Below are positions 5,602 through 6,562 of a stretch of 6,562 nt of DNA, piece by piece. Source of the stretch: JAHJSY01 sp964557155 (GTDB lineage: Bacteria > Patescibacteriota > Minisyncoccia > Minisyncoccales > GWA2-38-27); the NCBI GenBank assembly GCA_964557155.1, contig CAZKZC010000023.1, positions 1 to 6,562 on the forward strand. Reading direction: 5' to 3'. The notes under the pieces were generated by a model, which was given only the letters and a program-made list of their open reading frames with translations, searched no databases and was not told the DNA's origin. How positions within the stretch are numbered: the first letter of the stretch is position 1; each line of letters begins with the position of its first letter. The position numbers were made by a program, and so were the translations under genes.

Positions 5602-5637
5602 ATTCGTAGCATTCGCATATTATTCGTAGATTCGCAT
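5602..5637 (+). repeat. Tandem ATTCGYA repeat array upstream of the PBP gene
   Basis: Two 8-base words alternate: ATTCGTAG (5602-5609), ATTCGCAT (5611-5618), ATTCGTAG (5622-5629), ATTCGCAT (5630-5637). The pair is duplicated with a period of 19-20 bases, about two turns of the helix, and the last copy ends 7 bases before the PBP start codon. It could be a protein-binding array acting as an operator, or a dispersed noncoding repeat. TTCGCA (5612-5617) and CATTAT (5635-5640) are 17 bases apart and could act as a weak promoter inside the array, giving a near-leaderless PBP message. Confidence 0.5.
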
Positions 5638-5644
5638 TATATTT

Positions 5645-6562
5645 ATGGCTGAAAGACATTTTTATAGAAAAACATTTGACAAGAAGTCGTTAAAGAAAGA
5701 GGGACGAAAAAGAAGAATCGCCGTCTATATTCTTTTTTCTTTGCTTATTCTTTTTATCTTAACTATTCTTAGTGGAATAGGTGTTTTTATTTATTACGCC
5801 AAAGATTTGCCTCGTCCAGAAAAATTCACCGAAAGATCTTTTATTGAATCAACTAAAATATATGACCGAACAGGAGAGGTTCTTCTATATGAATTATACG
5901 GCGAAACAAAAAGAGAAATAATCCCTTTATCAGAAATGTCTAATAACATCAAAAATGCTGTCATTGCCACCGAAGATGCTCGATTTTATTCTCATCATGG
6001 AATTGATTTCTTTGGAATATTAAGAGCGTTTAAGCTTAATTTAAATTCTGGAAAGCCAACCTATGGGGGATCAACTATTTCTCAACAACTTATTCGCTCC
6101 ACCTTCTTAACGCTAGAAAAAAGTATTGCCAGAAAAGTTAAGGAATTAATTCTTACCCTAGAAATGGAAAGGCGTTATTCAAAAGACCAAATTCTAGAAT
6201 GGTATTTAAATCAAGTTCCAATGGGAATTAATCTTTATGGAGTTCAATCGTCTTCTAAAACATATTTTAATAAACCAGCTAGCGAGCTAACAATAGCCGA
6301 AGCGGCTATTCTAGCTGCCTCAATTAAAGCACCCAGCTATTATTCTCCTTTTGGTAATCATCTAGATGAACTCTACGGAAGAAAAGATTATGTTATAGAC
6401 AGAATGGCTCAAGAGAATTTTATAACCGAAGAACAAGCTGAAGAAGCTAAAAGACAAGAGCTTATCTTTGCCAAAGTATCTCAAACAATTAAAGCGCCCC
6501 ATTTTGTTTTACATATTCAAGAATATCTCTTTGAAACATACGGTAAAAACTTTTTAGAAGAA
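5645..6562 (+). CDS. Class A penicillin-binding protein (PBP1A-type), GT51 peptidoglycan glycosyltransferase, partial at 3' end
   Basis: 306 codons are present and the frame is open at the right edge. A basic cytoplasmic tail (1-24, with KKEGRKRR) leads to one TM helix (about 25-51), then an outside GT51 domain that polymerises lipid II into glycan strands. Conserved motifs are in order: ATEDARFYSHHGID (108-121) with catalytic E110, GGSTISQQL (141-149), RKVKE (163-167) and KDQILEWYLN (180-189), followed by LTIAEAAILAASIKAPSYYSP (215-235 region). After about residue 240 comes the linker helix region (ENFITEEQAEEA), as in PBP1A proteins. The transpeptidase half with SxxK, SxN and KTG motifs would lie beyond the window, so a full class A enzyme is inferred rather than seen; a monofunctional glycosyltransferase usually ends sooner. 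ATG 5645 follows the ATTCGYA array and has no Shine-Dalgarno sequence. Confidence 0.92.
   Translation, partial: MAERHFYRKTFDKKSLKKEGRKRRIAVYILFSLLILFILTILSGIGVFIYYAKDLPRPEKFTERSFIESTKIYDRTGEVLLYELYGETKREIIPLSEMSNNIKNAVIATEDARFYSHHGIDFFGILRAFKLNLNSGKPTYGGSTISQQLIRSTFLTLEKSIARKVKELILTLEMERRYSKDQILEWYLNQVPMGINLYGVQSSSKTYFNKPASELTIAEAAILAASIKAPSYYSPFGNHLDELYGRKDYVIDRMAQENFITEEQAEEAKRQELIFAKVSQTIKAPHFVLHIQEYLFETYGKNFLEE

Noticed and set aside
5602..5637. CRISPR array
   Set aside because: The repeat words are only 8 bases, spacers are 0-3 bases, and no cas genes are nearby.

Overview
The window looks like a chromosomal segment of a Candidate Phyla Radiation (Patescibacteria, probably Parcubacteria-type) bacterium. 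The reasons are an AT-rich composition, very compact genes with 4-base or 8-base overlaps, no visible Shine-Dalgarno sequences, a type IV pilus ATPase, and a small exported ComEA/lamin-tail protein of a kind common in that group. The lineage is inferred from style and protein families, not from a marker gene. TGA is used as a stop (ends of the genes at 1396-2112 and 3121-3840), so the UGA=Gly code of Gracilibacteria and Absconditabacteria does not apply.

Layout: the first 191 bases are the C-terminal end of a PilB/GspE-type ATPase. Bases 192-326 are noncoding but highly structured: 23-base inverted arms enclose two smaller hairpins, which suggests an unannotated structured RNA, an elaborate terminator or a small inverted-repeat element. 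Next on the + strand come ruvB (356-1369), a membrane-anchored DUF3298/RsiV-like protein (1396-2112), an exported HhH (ComEA)-lamin-tail-TM protein overlapping it by 4 bases (2109-3065), yebC (3121-3840) and ruvC, overlapping yebC by 4 bases (3837-4337). tyrS lies on the - strand (4330-5517) and overlaps the ruvC end by 8 bases. A divergent intergenic region (5518-5644) holds a GC-rich hairpin and an ATTCGYA repeat array. A class A penicillin-binding protein (GT51 glycosyltransferase) then starts at 5645 and runs off the right edge.

The genes cover Holliday-junction processing (RuvB, RuvC; no RuvA in the window), translation (YebC, TyrRS), DNA uptake and the cell surface (pilus ATPase, ComEA-like protein) and wall synthesis (PBP). 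No complete new multi-gene system is evident. The less ordinary signals are the structured noncoding block at 192-326, a perfect 15-bp palindrome carried inside the ComEA-like reading frame, the ComEA-lamin-tail fusion, the intergenic repeats before the PBP gene, and promoter-like elements placed so that several mRNAs would be leaderless.
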